From contig JAYRHW010000261.1 in the NCBI GenBank assembly GCA_041907145.1, forward strand, positions 1 through 31,708: 31,708 nt of DNA, in the 5' to 3' direction. This stretch comes from JAFLCA01 sp041907145. Its GTDB lineage: Bacteria; Bdellovibrionota_C; UBA2361; JAFLCA01. The notes under the pieces were generated by a model. It ran no database searches. It saw only the letters and a program-made list of their open reading frames with translations, and had not been told where the DNA came from. Shown here in pieces: positions 17,701 through 25,667 of this stretch (the first letter of the stretch is position 1; each line of letters opens with the position of its first letter). Both the position numbers and the translations under genes were made by a program.

Positions 17701-17937
17701 GATCGGGCAGTTACGACTGCGCTCGGTAAGGTCGGGATAGGCGGCAGCGACTCTATAACGCCGTCTAAAGTTAAGGATCTCTACGAGAAACTCTTCGCTC
17801 ACGACAAGACTCTGCCGACATATATAGCTGAGGCCGTATCGACGTTCCCAAATGACGACCCAAACTTCTCCCAACTTGATAAGTGGCGCTTCATACTTAA
17901 TTACTTCTGCACTTCTGGCGTGAGTGAAGGAATTTGA
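14731..17937 (+). CDS. Secreted multidomain tri-haem cytochrome c with Calx-beta and LamG-like domains
   Basis: A 1068-residue exported protein. A hydrophobic signal region lies at residues ~34-58 (VLRLLAALLVTVLSTLLP then HVQA). Domains in order: a coil-forming Lys-rich stretch (~105-160); haem site 1 Cys185-x2-Cys188-His189 in a PSCyt1-like region; haem site 2 Cys280-x2-Cys283-His284; a Calx-beta-like domain (~337-452, ending IITNDD); a LamG/concanavalin-like domain (~465-675, ending GRMDELMIWDAALS); a choice-of-anchor D/HYDIN-like domain (~685-800); haem site 3 Cys827-x2-Cys830-His831; and a C-terminal ~200-residue region of unknown type. Haem domains 2 and 3 are clear duplicates (EGRNLY..CSxCHG...VPQM). 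The start is uncertain: GTG 14731, GTG 14749 and TTG 14803 all precede the signal region. It is coupled to the next gene and is likely an electron-transfer partner of the operon products. Confidence 0.8.
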   Translation: MVLKVYVVGPKVDLRSGCGALVSALPTTFGRESVTVLRLLAALLVTVLSTLLPQHVQAASSNPPGAFVDLQVFSDDSASMCSLYLNKGKVTAYVQRIDGTKIEGKKYWELKTLKKEILAASQIVKLLKKNKSPAGKKKYNKKKASLDKLLRAKSQLTQCIAINNVKGESSSVSFEHVQGIIQKDCMTCHGPLGWQNSEEAFKASGKVVAGNLEASPFYTFLSNNSEGYQPAYMPKGLPALSDQKLLLLARWIMNIHQEVPPTPTPGGILGEGRNLYNVKCSGCHGLVDVSSKWGKNATQIQAAMGSVPQMVYLRSQLSNEQIEKIALALSNVAPPQEGTVSVSSLGPVLEGNPGDSQRYLQFEVRLSGTTSQPFTVGYVSTSGSALADSDFEFVSGTVQFQGSDQESHIINVPVIADSFSEQDESVFVDIGGVNYGGVRVLVSTASGIITNDDGAAPAPPPQASRLRAGYGFNGNYTDVLGAADAQPQGSLTFTSAAEARIGSAALRFDDSTDYLLVPGRNLGNFTNFTLATWVYWENASSTTSPIFEFGKGTGSYIYFLPRASDGKCRFVLKGAAVTTYSASCVAGPVPSNQWVHVATTYDTTAHEMKIYLNGVLAGSLSNVTPPMADVPLTNNLIARSRFVGGVDFQGRMDELMIWDAALSATEVVQVMQMSSSPALSSSIEVRSDGQIIPNGSILDFGSVQTGATVRKTLFIQNNGLLGLGISGTPMVQIGGLDASAFTVKVQPMPWQTLIGVSSMATFMLEYSPTISGAKNATLILQNSDVANGNFALALHAGATGDPIVGSSGGSEEDPALVEGRNLYEVNCSSCHGGLSHSAKLGRTYEEVVVALSQVPQMQPLSLASDQVQKITLALNSAPAAEEPVPYVGASVFNVGSASYVISVLTNIFLPEDPATYITSDNDIAAKINEGILGKKTSGNPIGGRAPFFGYPRQRFDTEYRDELRRSTLTPGSNTVRSGLLQLTCDMVTEQDRAVTTALGKVGIGGSDSITPSKVKDLYEKLFAHDKTLPTYIAEAVSTFPNDDPNFSQLDKWRFILNYFCTSGVSEGI

Positions 17938-19874
17938 TGAGTAGGGCAGGTTATAAAAGCGCAATTATGTTCATGCTGGTGGCAGCATTGGCTGCGACCA
18001 CCGCGCGTGCTCAAACAACTCTCAGCAATGAAGGGCTGTTCAGGCGTTGTTATGCTCATATCACCCAGCTGCAGCCAAAACTGAGCGACCCATTGCTGGC
18101 GCAAGTAATAGCCGGCAGCAAAACCCCGATTCAAGCCTGTCAGGAAGTTTTTGATTCGGCCCTGCTGACCGCTAGTGGTGGGACTATGCTGGCTGATACA
18201 TCTAATGCGGTATCGAAGTCCATTTTACGCACCTTTCATGAACTGCACCGCTCATGGGCGCGCGAACAGAAGTTATTCACCGATCTCAGCGATATCGGTA
18301 TTTTTGAAATTTCTACGGGAAGCGAACCGTGGTACGAAGATAGTCCTTACGGGGCTTACGTCACGCGGGCGCTTCTATCGCCGGGATTCGATGTTGATTC
18401 AGTCACCAGCGGCACTGACTTTTTGCAGCCGGTGCGTACGAACATGAGTCCGCCGCATGTATACGGACCCGTCCCAAGAAATCTCCCGGACGATGTTCGT
18501 GATTGGCGGCTTGGAGCAAATCATCCATTTGCACCCCAAGGTGAGCTGCTCGGAATTCGCGCTGTAAACCTCATGCCTCTGGCCGTCGCCACGCCGACTC
18601 GCTACACAGCGCTCTACGAACTTCCTGATTTCCCGAATCTCGCTGCTACTCCGAATGCAACTCAAAGTATATCGAATATAAATTTTACGACCGTGGACCA
18701 GGTAAATGGACCGCTTACTGTTGTGGATCAATTCGCTGTGCGCATTCAAGGGCAGCTGAATATTACTACAGCCGGCAACTATACGTTGTATCTGGATTGC
18801 GATGATGGCTGCTCGCTCATTCTAGACGGGGAGCGCGTCGTATTTGTTCCTTACGGGGGGCAAGTGTCGTCCGGGGCCAAGCCCTTGAGCGCCGGTAGTC
18901 ACTCAGTTGTGGTTGAGTATCGGCAATACAATAACAATGCCCGTTTGATCATGAGGTGGTCTGGACCTTCCTTCCTATATCAAGTTGTTCCAGTAAGCGC
19001 CTTCTCGGGTCTTCAGGCGCAGTACTGGAGCGACTATCTGCCATTACCTACGGAAATTACTGGCAATGAGGGCGGCGGATTTTTGGGGAATCACAATTAT
19101 TTTCTGACGACGTTCATGCAGCCCAGCTCTACCTTTAAGCCTGATGGCGCATTGAAGACTAATCGCACCTGGGGCCGAGCGCTGTTTTCTGATGCGCTCT
19201 GCCGCGAAATCCCGGTGGTCCGTGAGGCCGATGTAACTGCGTTCGTCGATGCCGCAAGTCCGGTTCCCTTCAGACAGTACGCCGCATGTACCGCCTGTCA
19301 TGCCTCACTAGACGGCGGCGTCTCCGGGGTGATTCGCAATGTGCGCTGGAATATTCTTGACAATATTGACCAAGACCCGCCTCTTCCAGACCTCTATGGA
19401 ATTATGGGCATACATCGCTTTTTGCCATCGCTCAATGAGAACCAGGAATGGCCGGCAGATTCCGGTAGCGATGCCTTTCGTAATGACTATAGTAAGCGCG
19501 CTCCATTCGGGCGTTTGTACTTCAGAAATTTGCATGGAAATTTAGTAAATCAAGAGGTTCGTTCGATTGAGGAGCTTGGCGCAGCCATCCGGTCGCAAGA
19601 TGACTACTACGCCTGCTTTGCCAAGCGCTACTACAAGTACTTCATGGGCATTGATGTGGAATTAGGCGACCCCGGCCGGGCGCAGGCTCCGACGCTCAAC
19701 CCTGCGGAGGCTCATCATCTGGCTAAAGTTCTGGAGCTTGGGGATCGACTTAAGACTAGTAAGAGCCTTCGCCAGCTAATCTTCGATATCATTGGCTCTG
19801 ACGAATACCGTATGAGTGACTACGGGGTGTCCTACGCGGGGTCACCCGGTGGAGGCGGGGAGGCACAACAATGA
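17937..19874 (+). CDS. Secreted PA14-domain cytochrome protein with DUF1588/DUF1585-like tail
   Basis: A 645-residue exported protein. The ATG overlaps the stop of the preceding cytochrome gene (TGATG), and a TTG one codon earlier is possible but less likely. The signal peptide is MFMLVAALAATTARA at residues ~10-24. A PA14-like sugar-binding domain covers about 235-355, with ITTAGNYTLYLDCDDGCSLILDG and AGSHSVVVEYRQY as hallmarks. One haem site, Cys451-Thr-Ala-Cys454-His455, follows a segment rich in Phe, Arg and Trp that resembles DUF1588. The end (ACFAKRYYKYFMGI, LRQLIFDIIGSDEYR) matches the pattern of DUF1585. This order (cytochrome motif with DUF1588/1585) is known from planctomycete and deltaproteobacterial proteins of unknown function, often paired with DUF1501/DUF1552 genes, as here. 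Confidence 0.75.
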   Translation: MSRAGYKSAIMFMLVAALAATTARAQTTLSNEGLFRRCYAHITQLQPKLSDPLLAQVIAGSKTPIQACQEVFDSALLTASGGTMLADTSNAVSKSILRTFHELHRSWAREQKLFTDLSDIGIFEISTGSEPWYEDSPYGAYVTRALLSPGFDVDSVTSGTDFLQPVRTNMSPPHVYGPVPRNLPDDVRDWRLGANHPFAPQGELLGIRAVNLMPLAVATPTRYTALYELPDFPNLAATPNATQSISNINFTTVDQVNGPLTVVDQFAVRIQGQLNITTAGNYTLYLDCDDGCSLILDGERVVFVPYGGQVSSGAKPLSAGSHSVVVEYRQYNNNARLIMRWSGPSFLYQVVPVSAFSGLQAQYWSDYLPLPTEITGNEGGGFLGNHNYFLTTFMQPSSTFKPDGALKTNRTWGRALFSDALCREIPVVREADVTAFVDAASPVPFRQYAACTACHASLDGGVSGVIRNVRWNILDNIDQDPPLPDLYGIMGIHRFLPSLNENQEWPADSGSDAFRNDYSKRAPFGRLYFRNLHGNLVNQEVRSIEELGAAIRSQDDYYACFAKRYYKYFMGIDVELGDPGRAQAPTLNPAEAHHLAKVLELGDRLKTSKSLRQLIFDIIGSDEYRMSDYGVSYAGSPGGGGEAQQ

Positions 19875-21529
19875 GCAAGTCCTCATCCAAATGTAACTGC
19901 TCGATGATAAGTCGGCGACGCTTCCTGGCGAGCCTGACCTCAGCTCCCCTCTTGGGATACAGCGCGTCTCCCGCTATGGCACTCCTAAGCGCGATCTTGG
20001 CCGGAGAGAGTCAGAAGGCTTGGGCCGCTGAGCTCGGCCTCAATCCGCGCCGGTTAGTTTTGCTCACCGAAGAAGGCGGGCCAGCCAAATATAACTTCCA
20101 GATTCTTACTCCATATTCCACGGCGAATTTTGCGCCCAACGCAATGACAGGGACTCAGTTCGCGATGAACAATGGGCGGTATATAGGAACTCAGTACGTG
20201 ACTCATGCCGTAAAGGGCATTCAGGTTCCCACTATCTGGACTCAGGGCCTTCCCGCTCCCGGCGGTGGGATGCGGTCAATGGCCGACCTGCTGGATAATC
20301 TCCTCAGCGTTCAGGGAATAAACACCAAGAGCGGCGGCCATGAGCAGTCGGCATTTTGGGCTGAAGTGGCACCTGGGGCGGTTCAGAGCACCTCAGCGCT
20401 GGCTGGGGACGCGCTTTCAGTTCCATTTTCTGCACTCAATCTCGGCAATAGATACTTCCAGTATAAATCAATATCAGGGAAAACTGCTGTTACTCCGTCC
20501 ATGAGCACGGGAGGCGGCGAAAATCCGCTCACGAAGCTGCTTGGGCCCTTCGCCAAGGTTGGCTCCTCTCAATTTAAGACCAAGAAGGCTGATGCCTTAG
20601 TCGCTTCCAAGCAACTTTGGCGCTTTCTGGACGAACTGGCAGTCGGCGGCCATGTAGGCGCTCAGTCAGTGGTGCAGAATAGGGGCTCCGCGGTAGCTCT
20701 CTATGAAAAAAACTTCGGCGATCTGATTGGCGTCTGGAATACTCTGAAAGGAAAGTATCAGGATTTAGTGTCGCGAGCCATCTACGATCCGGAACACCCA
20801 TTTCCGGGATTCAATGATCTTCCCATCGGCGAGGGTGGATCAACGGCGAATCTCCTATACCAGGTGAATAAGGATACGACTTTTCCTCTGCATTTGGCCG
20901 GAGATGTACGCGATACGATTGTTGCGGCGACGACTGTCAATGGGTTGGCAGACAACTTTGCGATGACGGAATTTGTTCTGTTGAACAACCTTTGCGGATC
21001 TATCAGCTTTAACGTGTATGGCTTAGACAAGATAAAGAATGTAATGACGGCAAGTCCCGTCGAAATTTCAATGTATAGCGATCAACACGACACTGGCACC
21101 TATCCCAGCATGTATTACAATATGCTACGATACCGCGCTATTTCGGCCTGTCTGCTGGAGCTTATCACGCAGCTGCGCGGAGCACAGATGTTCGACGATA
21201 CCGTGATACGTTGGGGCGGAGAATTCGTACGAAATCCCAGGAATGATGAATTTGGCTCCGATCATGGCTGGGAGGGAGCTGCCTACGACTTCTACTGTGG
21301 TAAGTTTAATGGACCGCTGGTCGTGGGGAAACTTACTGCCGATGACCGCGGCACGTGGGGAAAAGGAGCCGTCGTGCCCGCCCTTGGCAGAGTCCTATCC
21401 TTGAGCGATCTCGCAATACTGACAGCGCATCTGCTGCGGGTTCCGGCCCCATTTACCAACGGCACGCCGATAGTCACGCTGTCTTCGAATGGCTTGGTCT
21501 CGAACATCGGCCTACAAAGCCATATTTAA
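19871..21529 (+). CDS. DUF1501-family Tat-exported protein
   Basis: A 552-residue protein, coupled to the previous gene by a 4-bp ATGA overlap. The N-terminus has a twin-arginine-type signal, SRRRFLASL followed by a hydrophobic stretch and AMA, so it is probably exported folded. The C-terminal half matches the DUF1501 pattern (related to the sulfatase/phosphatase fold): YSDQHDTGTYPSMYYNMLRYRA, then LRGAQMFDDTVIRWGGEFVRNPRNDEFGSDHGW, where DUF1501 proteins have DTHG...DDTLVxxxGEFGRTPxxN...DHW. The Asp and His residues in these motifs are the likely metal or active-site residues. The activity of the family is not established. An N-terminal Cys cluster (KCNC) precedes the Tat motif. Confidence 0.75.
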   Translation: MSKSSSKCNCSMISRRRFLASLTSAPLLGYSASPAMALLSAILAGESQKAWAAELGLNPRRLVLLTEEGGPAKYNFQILTPYSTANFAPNAMTGTQFAMNNGRYIGTQYVTHAVKGIQVPTIWTQGLPAPGGGMRSMADLLDNLLSVQGINTKSGGHEQSAFWAEVAPGAVQSTSALAGDALSVPFSALNLGNRYFQYKSISGKTAVTPSMSTGGGENPLTKLLGPFAKVGSSQFKTKKADALVASKQLWRFLDELAVGGHVGAQSVVQNRGSAVALYEKNFGDLIGVWNTLKGKYQDLVSRAIYDPEHPFPGFNDLPIGEGGSTANLLYQVNKDTTFPLHLAGDVRDTIVAATTVNGLADNFAMTEFVLLNNLCGSISFNVYGLDKIKNVMTASPVEISMYSDQHDTGTYPSMYYNMLRYRAISACLLELITQLRGAQMFDDTVIRWGGEFVRNPRNDEFGSDHGWEGAAYDFYCGKFNGPLVVGKLTADDRGTWGKGAVVPALGRVLSLSDLAILTAHLLRVPAPFTNGTPIVTLSSNGLVSNIGLQSHI

Positions 21530-21632
21530 TAGCCTAATAGAAAGTTCCGCTCCCGAAAGCTCATTCTGAAGTTGAAGCAAAATTTCACCCTTTGCGCATC
21601 TCAAGTGAGCCTACCTAGGGAGACTCTGCTTC

Positions 21633-22985
21633 ATGCCCACGCTGGAGAGCACCGCCGAGCCTCAAATCTCTGAACTGGACGCAGTGATAGGCTCACCTGA
21701 GCCTTTATGGGATCAGGAGACATTTTCGGCCCGGGACATCTCCTCGCATACGGATTCACTGGAGCAAGCACCAGCCGACTTTACCTTTGATGCTGATGTA
21801 CGACGTTCCATCGAAAAAACCCTAGGCCTTTGGCGAGAGGGGCGGGTATTTAAGTTCGATCTGATCTCGGACTATCAAAGCACTCCCAACAATAAGATTG
21901 AGCTCTTTGTCGACGGCACTCGTGCTTACCCCGAGCTTTTTAAAGATATCGATAACGCCGCGTCCTCCATTCATGTCTCTTACTACATCTTCCGCGATGA
22001 TATGCTGGGACGCTTATTCGTCGACAAGCTCATCGCTGCGCATGAACGGGGAGTCGAGGTGCGGGTGCAGTTCGATATGATAGGTTCGCGGCAGATAGTT
22101 CCCTTTAGCGACGGACGCCGAGCTCTAGCGCGCCTAGCTGAGGCCGGTGTCGATGTGCTGCGCAACGGACTTTTTTCGGGTTCGTCTCCGGAAGCGGTGA
22201 ATAATATCGATCACCGCAAGCTCTGCGTCATTGACGGGAAGGTTGCCTATACCGGCGGCATGAATATGGCTAGCCCGTACCTGGGCGAAATTCATGACTT
22301 AATGGTCCGGGTACAAGGACAGGTCGTCCGTCAACTGCAGTCTGAATGGATTAACTCTTGGCTGCACAATGGGGGCACACTAGGAAAGTCTCAAGATAAA
22401 GAGGAGGATTTGTGTCAGCGCTATTTTCCTCCGCTGGCATCCGAGCCGGGAAGTTCGACAATCGAGCCGGTGCAATCTATTCCCGGCAATCATCGCGAAG
22501 TTTTCCTGCGAGATATTCAGCTCATTCGCGCGGCCAAGCAAACGTTGTATCTGGAATTCCCATATCTCACCGATGAAAGAGTCGAGGATGAGCTGAGCAA
22601 CGCTGCAAAGCGTGGGGTCGATGTCCGGGTAATTCTGCCCGGCAGAAATGATAATCGCTTTGCAGACATGATCGCGCGGCATCATTATGACAAGATGCTT
22701 CGCTCAGGCTGTAAAATCTACGACTACCCTGGTTTCTGTCACGGCAAAGCTATGGTCGTCGATGGCGTAATTACCAAAATTGGAACGTCCAATTTGGATC
22801 CGCTATCTCTAAGCCGCAACTATGAACTAGATCTTCAGATTGACGATCCCGATTTTGCCGCTCACTGCACCAAGGAGGTCTTCGAGCGCGATTTGGAAAT
22901 TTCAAGACCGATTAAGCCCGCTGAGCGGCCCTGGCATCTTCGAATCGCCGGTGGATTTATGGCTATCTTCGCTCCCTGGAGCTGA
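21633..22985 (+). CDS. Phospholipase D-family / cardiolipin synthase-like protein
   Basis: Cardiolipin-synthase-type enzyme with two PLD domains, 450 residues. HKD motif 1 is His194-x-Lys196-x4-Asp201 (DHRKLCVIDG) and motif 2 is His370-x-Lys372-x4-Asp377 (CHGKAMVVDG), each followed by the usual GG/GTSN turn; TKIGTSNLDPLSLSRNYEL is typical of cardiolipin synthase. The usual N-terminal membrane segments of ClsA are replaced by a ~75-residue soluble, acidic stretch, so it is closer to ClsB/C-type proteins. Probable reaction: transphosphatidylation making cardiolipin at the inner membrane. Its last 84 bp overlap, on the other strand, the 3' end of the TrbC-like conjugation gene. Confidence 0.88.
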   Translation: MPTLESTAEPQISELDAVIGSPEPLWDQETFSARDISSHTDSLEQAPADFTFDADVRRSIEKTLGLWREGRVFKFDLISDYQSTPNNKIELFVDGTRAYPELFKDIDNAASSIHVSYYIFRDDMLGRLFVDKLIAAHERGVEVRVQFDMIGSRQIVPFSDGRRALARLAEAGVDVLRNGLFSGSSPEAVNNIDHRKLCVIDGKVAYTGGMNMASPYLGEIHDLMVRVQGQVVRQLQSEWINSWLHNGGTLGKSQDKEEDLCQRYFPPLASEPGSSTIEPVQSIPGNHREVFLRDIQLIRAAKQTLYLEFPYLTDERVEDELSNAAKRGVDVRVILPGRNDNRFADMIARHHYDKMLRSGCKIYDYPGFCHGKAMVVDGVITKIGTSNLDPLSLSRNYELDLQIDDPDFAAHCTKEVFERDLEISRPIKPAERPWHLRIAGGFMAIFAPWS

Positions 22986-23696
22986 ATCCCTGCCTTGCGG
23001 GCTTGCTGCACGCAGCAGCGCGCCTGACGGCAAGGTAATTTTATTTGGCTGAAATGCTAGACTACGATCCACGAACTCGCCCCGTCCATTTACATAGCGT
23101 TCCAGATGCGTGACTCCCTCAAGCAATATGGTTCCTTGGTCGGTTTCCACAATCCAGGTCGGTGAAAGGGTCACCGGATACTGCTTGGGAACTTCCTGGA
23201 CGGAAATCGGCAAGGCTCCTGCCGCAAACAACGGAGCAAAAGTTCCAGTCCCCTCAATATAGTCTCCCGGATCGATCAGCGGGCCGACCAGATAGAGCAG
23301 CCCGGGGGAAATGCCGAGGCGGGATGCTGCGTCACCAAGTTGTGCGAGGTTGTCCCGCAGGCTGTCTGGGTTAGCCGTGCTCAACAAGGCGCTGATGGAC
23401 CTGATCGGCTTACCGGCTGCTTCGTCAAGGATGTTCTCCGTTTTCGGCGCCCCTGGAGCAGCAGCAGTAGTACGTGACTCTGAAATTGCCGGCCTCACCA
23501 GAGGAGCTGCCCCCTTGGACGGCTGTTCTCGACCTGGGATTACCGACTTTACGGGAGGTGTTTCTTGTTTTGGCTTGGTTACATAGTTTTTTGGATAGAA
23601 CTGCATGTTCTCTCGAAGGGGATCCGCAGCGGCAGGTGCCGAGGTGAACACCAATCCGAGGAGCATTGAGCATGCAAGGGATCGAATCATACGCAT
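22902..23696 (-). CDS. TrbC/TraW-like conjugative pilus assembly protein
   Basis: A 264-residue periplasmic protein with a signal peptide (MRMIRSLACSMLLGLVFTSAPAAA). After a proline-rich linker (~30-80), residues ~90-230 look like the thioredoxin-like domain of TrbC-type pilin assembly proteins: STANPDSLRDNLAQLGD, then GLLYLVGPLIDPG, then VQEVPKQYPVTLSPTWIVETDQGTI, LLEG and LERYVNGRGEF. It is the last gene of the leftward operon, 3 bp after the TraU-like stop, and its neighbours support a conjugation role. The last ~28 residues are charged, lie within the 3' end of the opposing phospholipase gene and look unconserved. The exact family (TrbC versus TraW C-domain versus an ICE-type equivalent) needs a profile search. 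Confidence 0.6.
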   Translation of the reverse strand: MRMIRSLACSMLLGLVFTSAPAAADPLRENMQFYPKNYVTKPKQETPPVKSVIPGREQPSKGAAPLVRPAISESRTTAAAPGAPKTENILDEAAGKPIRSISALLSTANPDSLRDNLAQLGDAASRLGISPGLLYLVGPLIDPGDYIEGTGTFAPLFAAGALPISVQEVPKQYPVTLSPTWIVETDQGTILLEGVTHLERYVNGRGEFVDRSLAFQPNKITLPSGALLRAASPQGRDSAPGSEDSHKSTGDSKMPGPLSGLNRS

Positions 23697-23699
23697 TGC

Positions 23700-25667
23700 C
23701 TAGTACAGCTTCATAAGGTCTTCTGATTGGCTGAGAATAGGTCCGTACCCGAGAGGCGAGACGCCGGGCAGGGCAAATAATGGATAGTCGCCCTTTTGCG
23801 GTATGCCGCCCTTTGCGAGGTTTCTTCCGAAACAGCCCTTGAATATCGGCCAAACTTCCGCCGATTGGTTGAAAGTGCTCCCTGGTTGCTTGAGTCCGCC
23901 ACGGTCATAGGCCCAGTTGCCCTTTACAAGTTGATCAAGCGGAGCAAATCGCGGAGTTTCGTTCACGAAGTCGCCGCGGCGAGGGAAGAAGCGATACAGG
24001 TCGGCGCCGTTTCCTTGTCTGCGGAAGAGGTGACGCCAAGCATGCCAGGCTCCCTGATGATCCGGAGCATAGGCCGGCGGCGTGCCGTTGCCGTTGAATA
24101 TGGACAGTAAAATGCTGGCAAAGGCCTCCCAATTGAGCCCAACCGCATTGGCATCGATTTCGTTATCAGGCGGGTCGCTGCGAGCGGGGTCGTTGGGATC
24201 CTCGACACCAAATTGATACTGCCCGGACAGCATGTCGCCGAATGTTCGCCATTCGAAGCTCGCTCTCCATAGGCTTTGGAAAGTCTTGTCCGTGCCGTGA
24301 GGACGCGTGTGTTCGTACTGCATCATTTGCTCGCCCACCTTATCGACGCACAGTCTCATATTGTCGTCGGATGGTAGAGGCAGAGCGGAAAAAAGCAGAG
24401 CCCGCCGTTGGTTCGGGTTATTGAGATCTATCGGGGTTCCCGGATTGATTCCCAAGAGAATGTCGAAGGGAGTCTTTTGGTCGTACTTATTATTGGCCAT
24501 GCAGCGCCACTCACCGAATGGCAGCATGACTGTAGCCCAGCGCTGCATCCACACCGAGCTTAGTGAGAAGAACTTTGAAATCGGAAAGCCGCCGAAGGGC
24601 AGGGTCAGCGGAATCAGAGCATCACCGTTGAATCCGAAGGTAGAGAACGGCAAATCAGCGCCTACGAGCGCAAGTTTCGGAACATGCGGCAGGAATCGCC
24701 AAATATTGGCGCCGGACAAGGGCTGCGGGAATACCGTCATAGTATTTGCGGTCTCGGGAATAACACGGCCATATCCGTGCCCTCCGCCATTGGCGCCGGG
24801 AGCGGTGTGTCTATACTTGCGATCGATTTGATTTACCTGCTGAAAGAAATTTTGATTCAGCTGAGCTGGTGCTGCTGTTGCTGCAGGCGTTGCGCTCACG
24901 ATCATGGATTCGATTCGTTCCTCGATTTCGCGCTTCCTTTCAATCGCAGTAATTCCCGGCGCGATGAGAAGATTCCCCAGCTGCTCTAAAGCGATCTCGT
25001 TTAGAGGCATCACCACTGCTTCAATCAACGGCTTTAGGTAGTAGAGGCTGGAGTAGAGCTGTTCACTGGTATCGACCTTGTAGGCCGGCCAGCGGTACTC
25101 CACCATCGAGGAAGTTAAAAAGAGGAGACCGAACGGCAATCCGCCGAGGGAACATACCGGTCCAGGCACTGGAACTATGCCGTTGATGCAGGTTCCGTAG
25201 TCAAACCAGCGGATCTGGCTTCTGAGTTCGCAGCCTGGAAGTAATGTCTGATTGACCGGAATGAATCGCTCAACCGGAGGCGCCATGAGTGCAAAGATCG
25301 GCAGCAGTGGATTGAGGGTGAAGTAATCGATACTAAGGCTCGCCAAGGCCTCTTGGGCAACTGTCATGGCGTACGTGCCGACATCGGTGCCGTGGTAATT
25401 GTCGAACCGCGCGGTGATTTCCTGTCCCGGTGGGGGGGCGTAGTCCTGGGCTCTTTGTATGATGTCCTGCTGCAGCTCGGCAGCCTGCTCAAGCCGCTTT
25501 GGCAAGTACTGGTATTTCATCCAGTCCTCATGAAGCAGGAGTTCCGTAGGCGGATCGGTCTGCGCCGAGGCGTAGCTCGAGAGCAACAAGGCCACCGCGG
25601 CGCAGAGAAGAAGCGCGCGGATAAGGGGATGACTATTCGATATTATACTTTGCTTTAATATACGCAT
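23700..25667 (-). CDS. TraU-like conjugal transfer protein (PFL_4710-like)
   Basis: A 655-residue exported protein. I choose the ATG at 25667 because GAGAGGGG lies at ideal spacing upstream and a signal peptide follows (LIRALLLCAAVALLLSSYASA); an ATG nine codons upstream lacks these features. The central segment, with several cysteines (LLPGCELR, YGTCINGIVPVPGPVCSLGG), then SMVEYRWPAYKVDTSEQLY, resembles TraU and the TIGR03756/PFL_4710 family, where a cysteine-rich part precedes K-V-x-[HY]-Y-x-P. TraU acts in the periplasm in DNA transfer and mating-pair stabilisation. It is longer than typical TraU (~330-ish), because of a long C-terminal half that contains few cysteines (CMANNK, LCVDK, GCFGRN). 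The gene overlaps its upstream neighbour by 35 bp. Confidence 0.62.
   Translation of the reverse strand: MRILKQSIISNSHPLIRALLLCAAVALLLSSYASAQTDPPTELLLHEDWMKYQYLPKRLEQAAELQQDIIQRAQDYAPPPGQEITARFDNYHGTDVGTYAMTVAQEALASLSIDYFTLNPLLPIFALMAPPVERFIPVNQTLLPGCELRSQIRWFDYGTCINGIVPVPGPVCSLGGLPFGLLFLTSSMVEYRWPAYKVDTSEQLYSSLYYLKPLIEAVVMPLNEIALEQLGNLLIAPGITAIERKREIEERIESMIVSATPAATAAPAQLNQNFFQQVNQIDRKYRHTAPGANGGGHGYGRVIPETANTMTVFPQPLSGANIWRFLPHVPKLALVGADLPFSTFGFNGDALIPLTLPFGGFPISKFFSLSSVWMQRWATVMLPFGEWRCMANNKYDQKTPFDILLGINPGTPIDLNNPNQRRALLFSALPLPSDDNMRLCVDKVGEQMMQYEHTRPHGTDKTFQSLWRASFEWRTFGDMLSGQYQFGVEDPNDPARSDPPDNEIDANAVGLNWEAFASILLSIFNGNGTPPAYAPDHQGAWHAWRHLFRRQGNGADLYRFFPRRGDFVNETPRFAPLDQLVKGNWAYDRGGLKQPGSTFNQSAEVWPIFKGCFGRNLAKGGIPQKGDYPLFALPGVSPLGYGPILSQSEDLMKLY

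Noticed and set aside
24307..24831. 174-residue plus-strand frame inside the TraU-like gene
   Set aside because: Antisense to a gene supported by signal peptide, Shine-Dalgarno and operon context; the peptide has no recognisable features.
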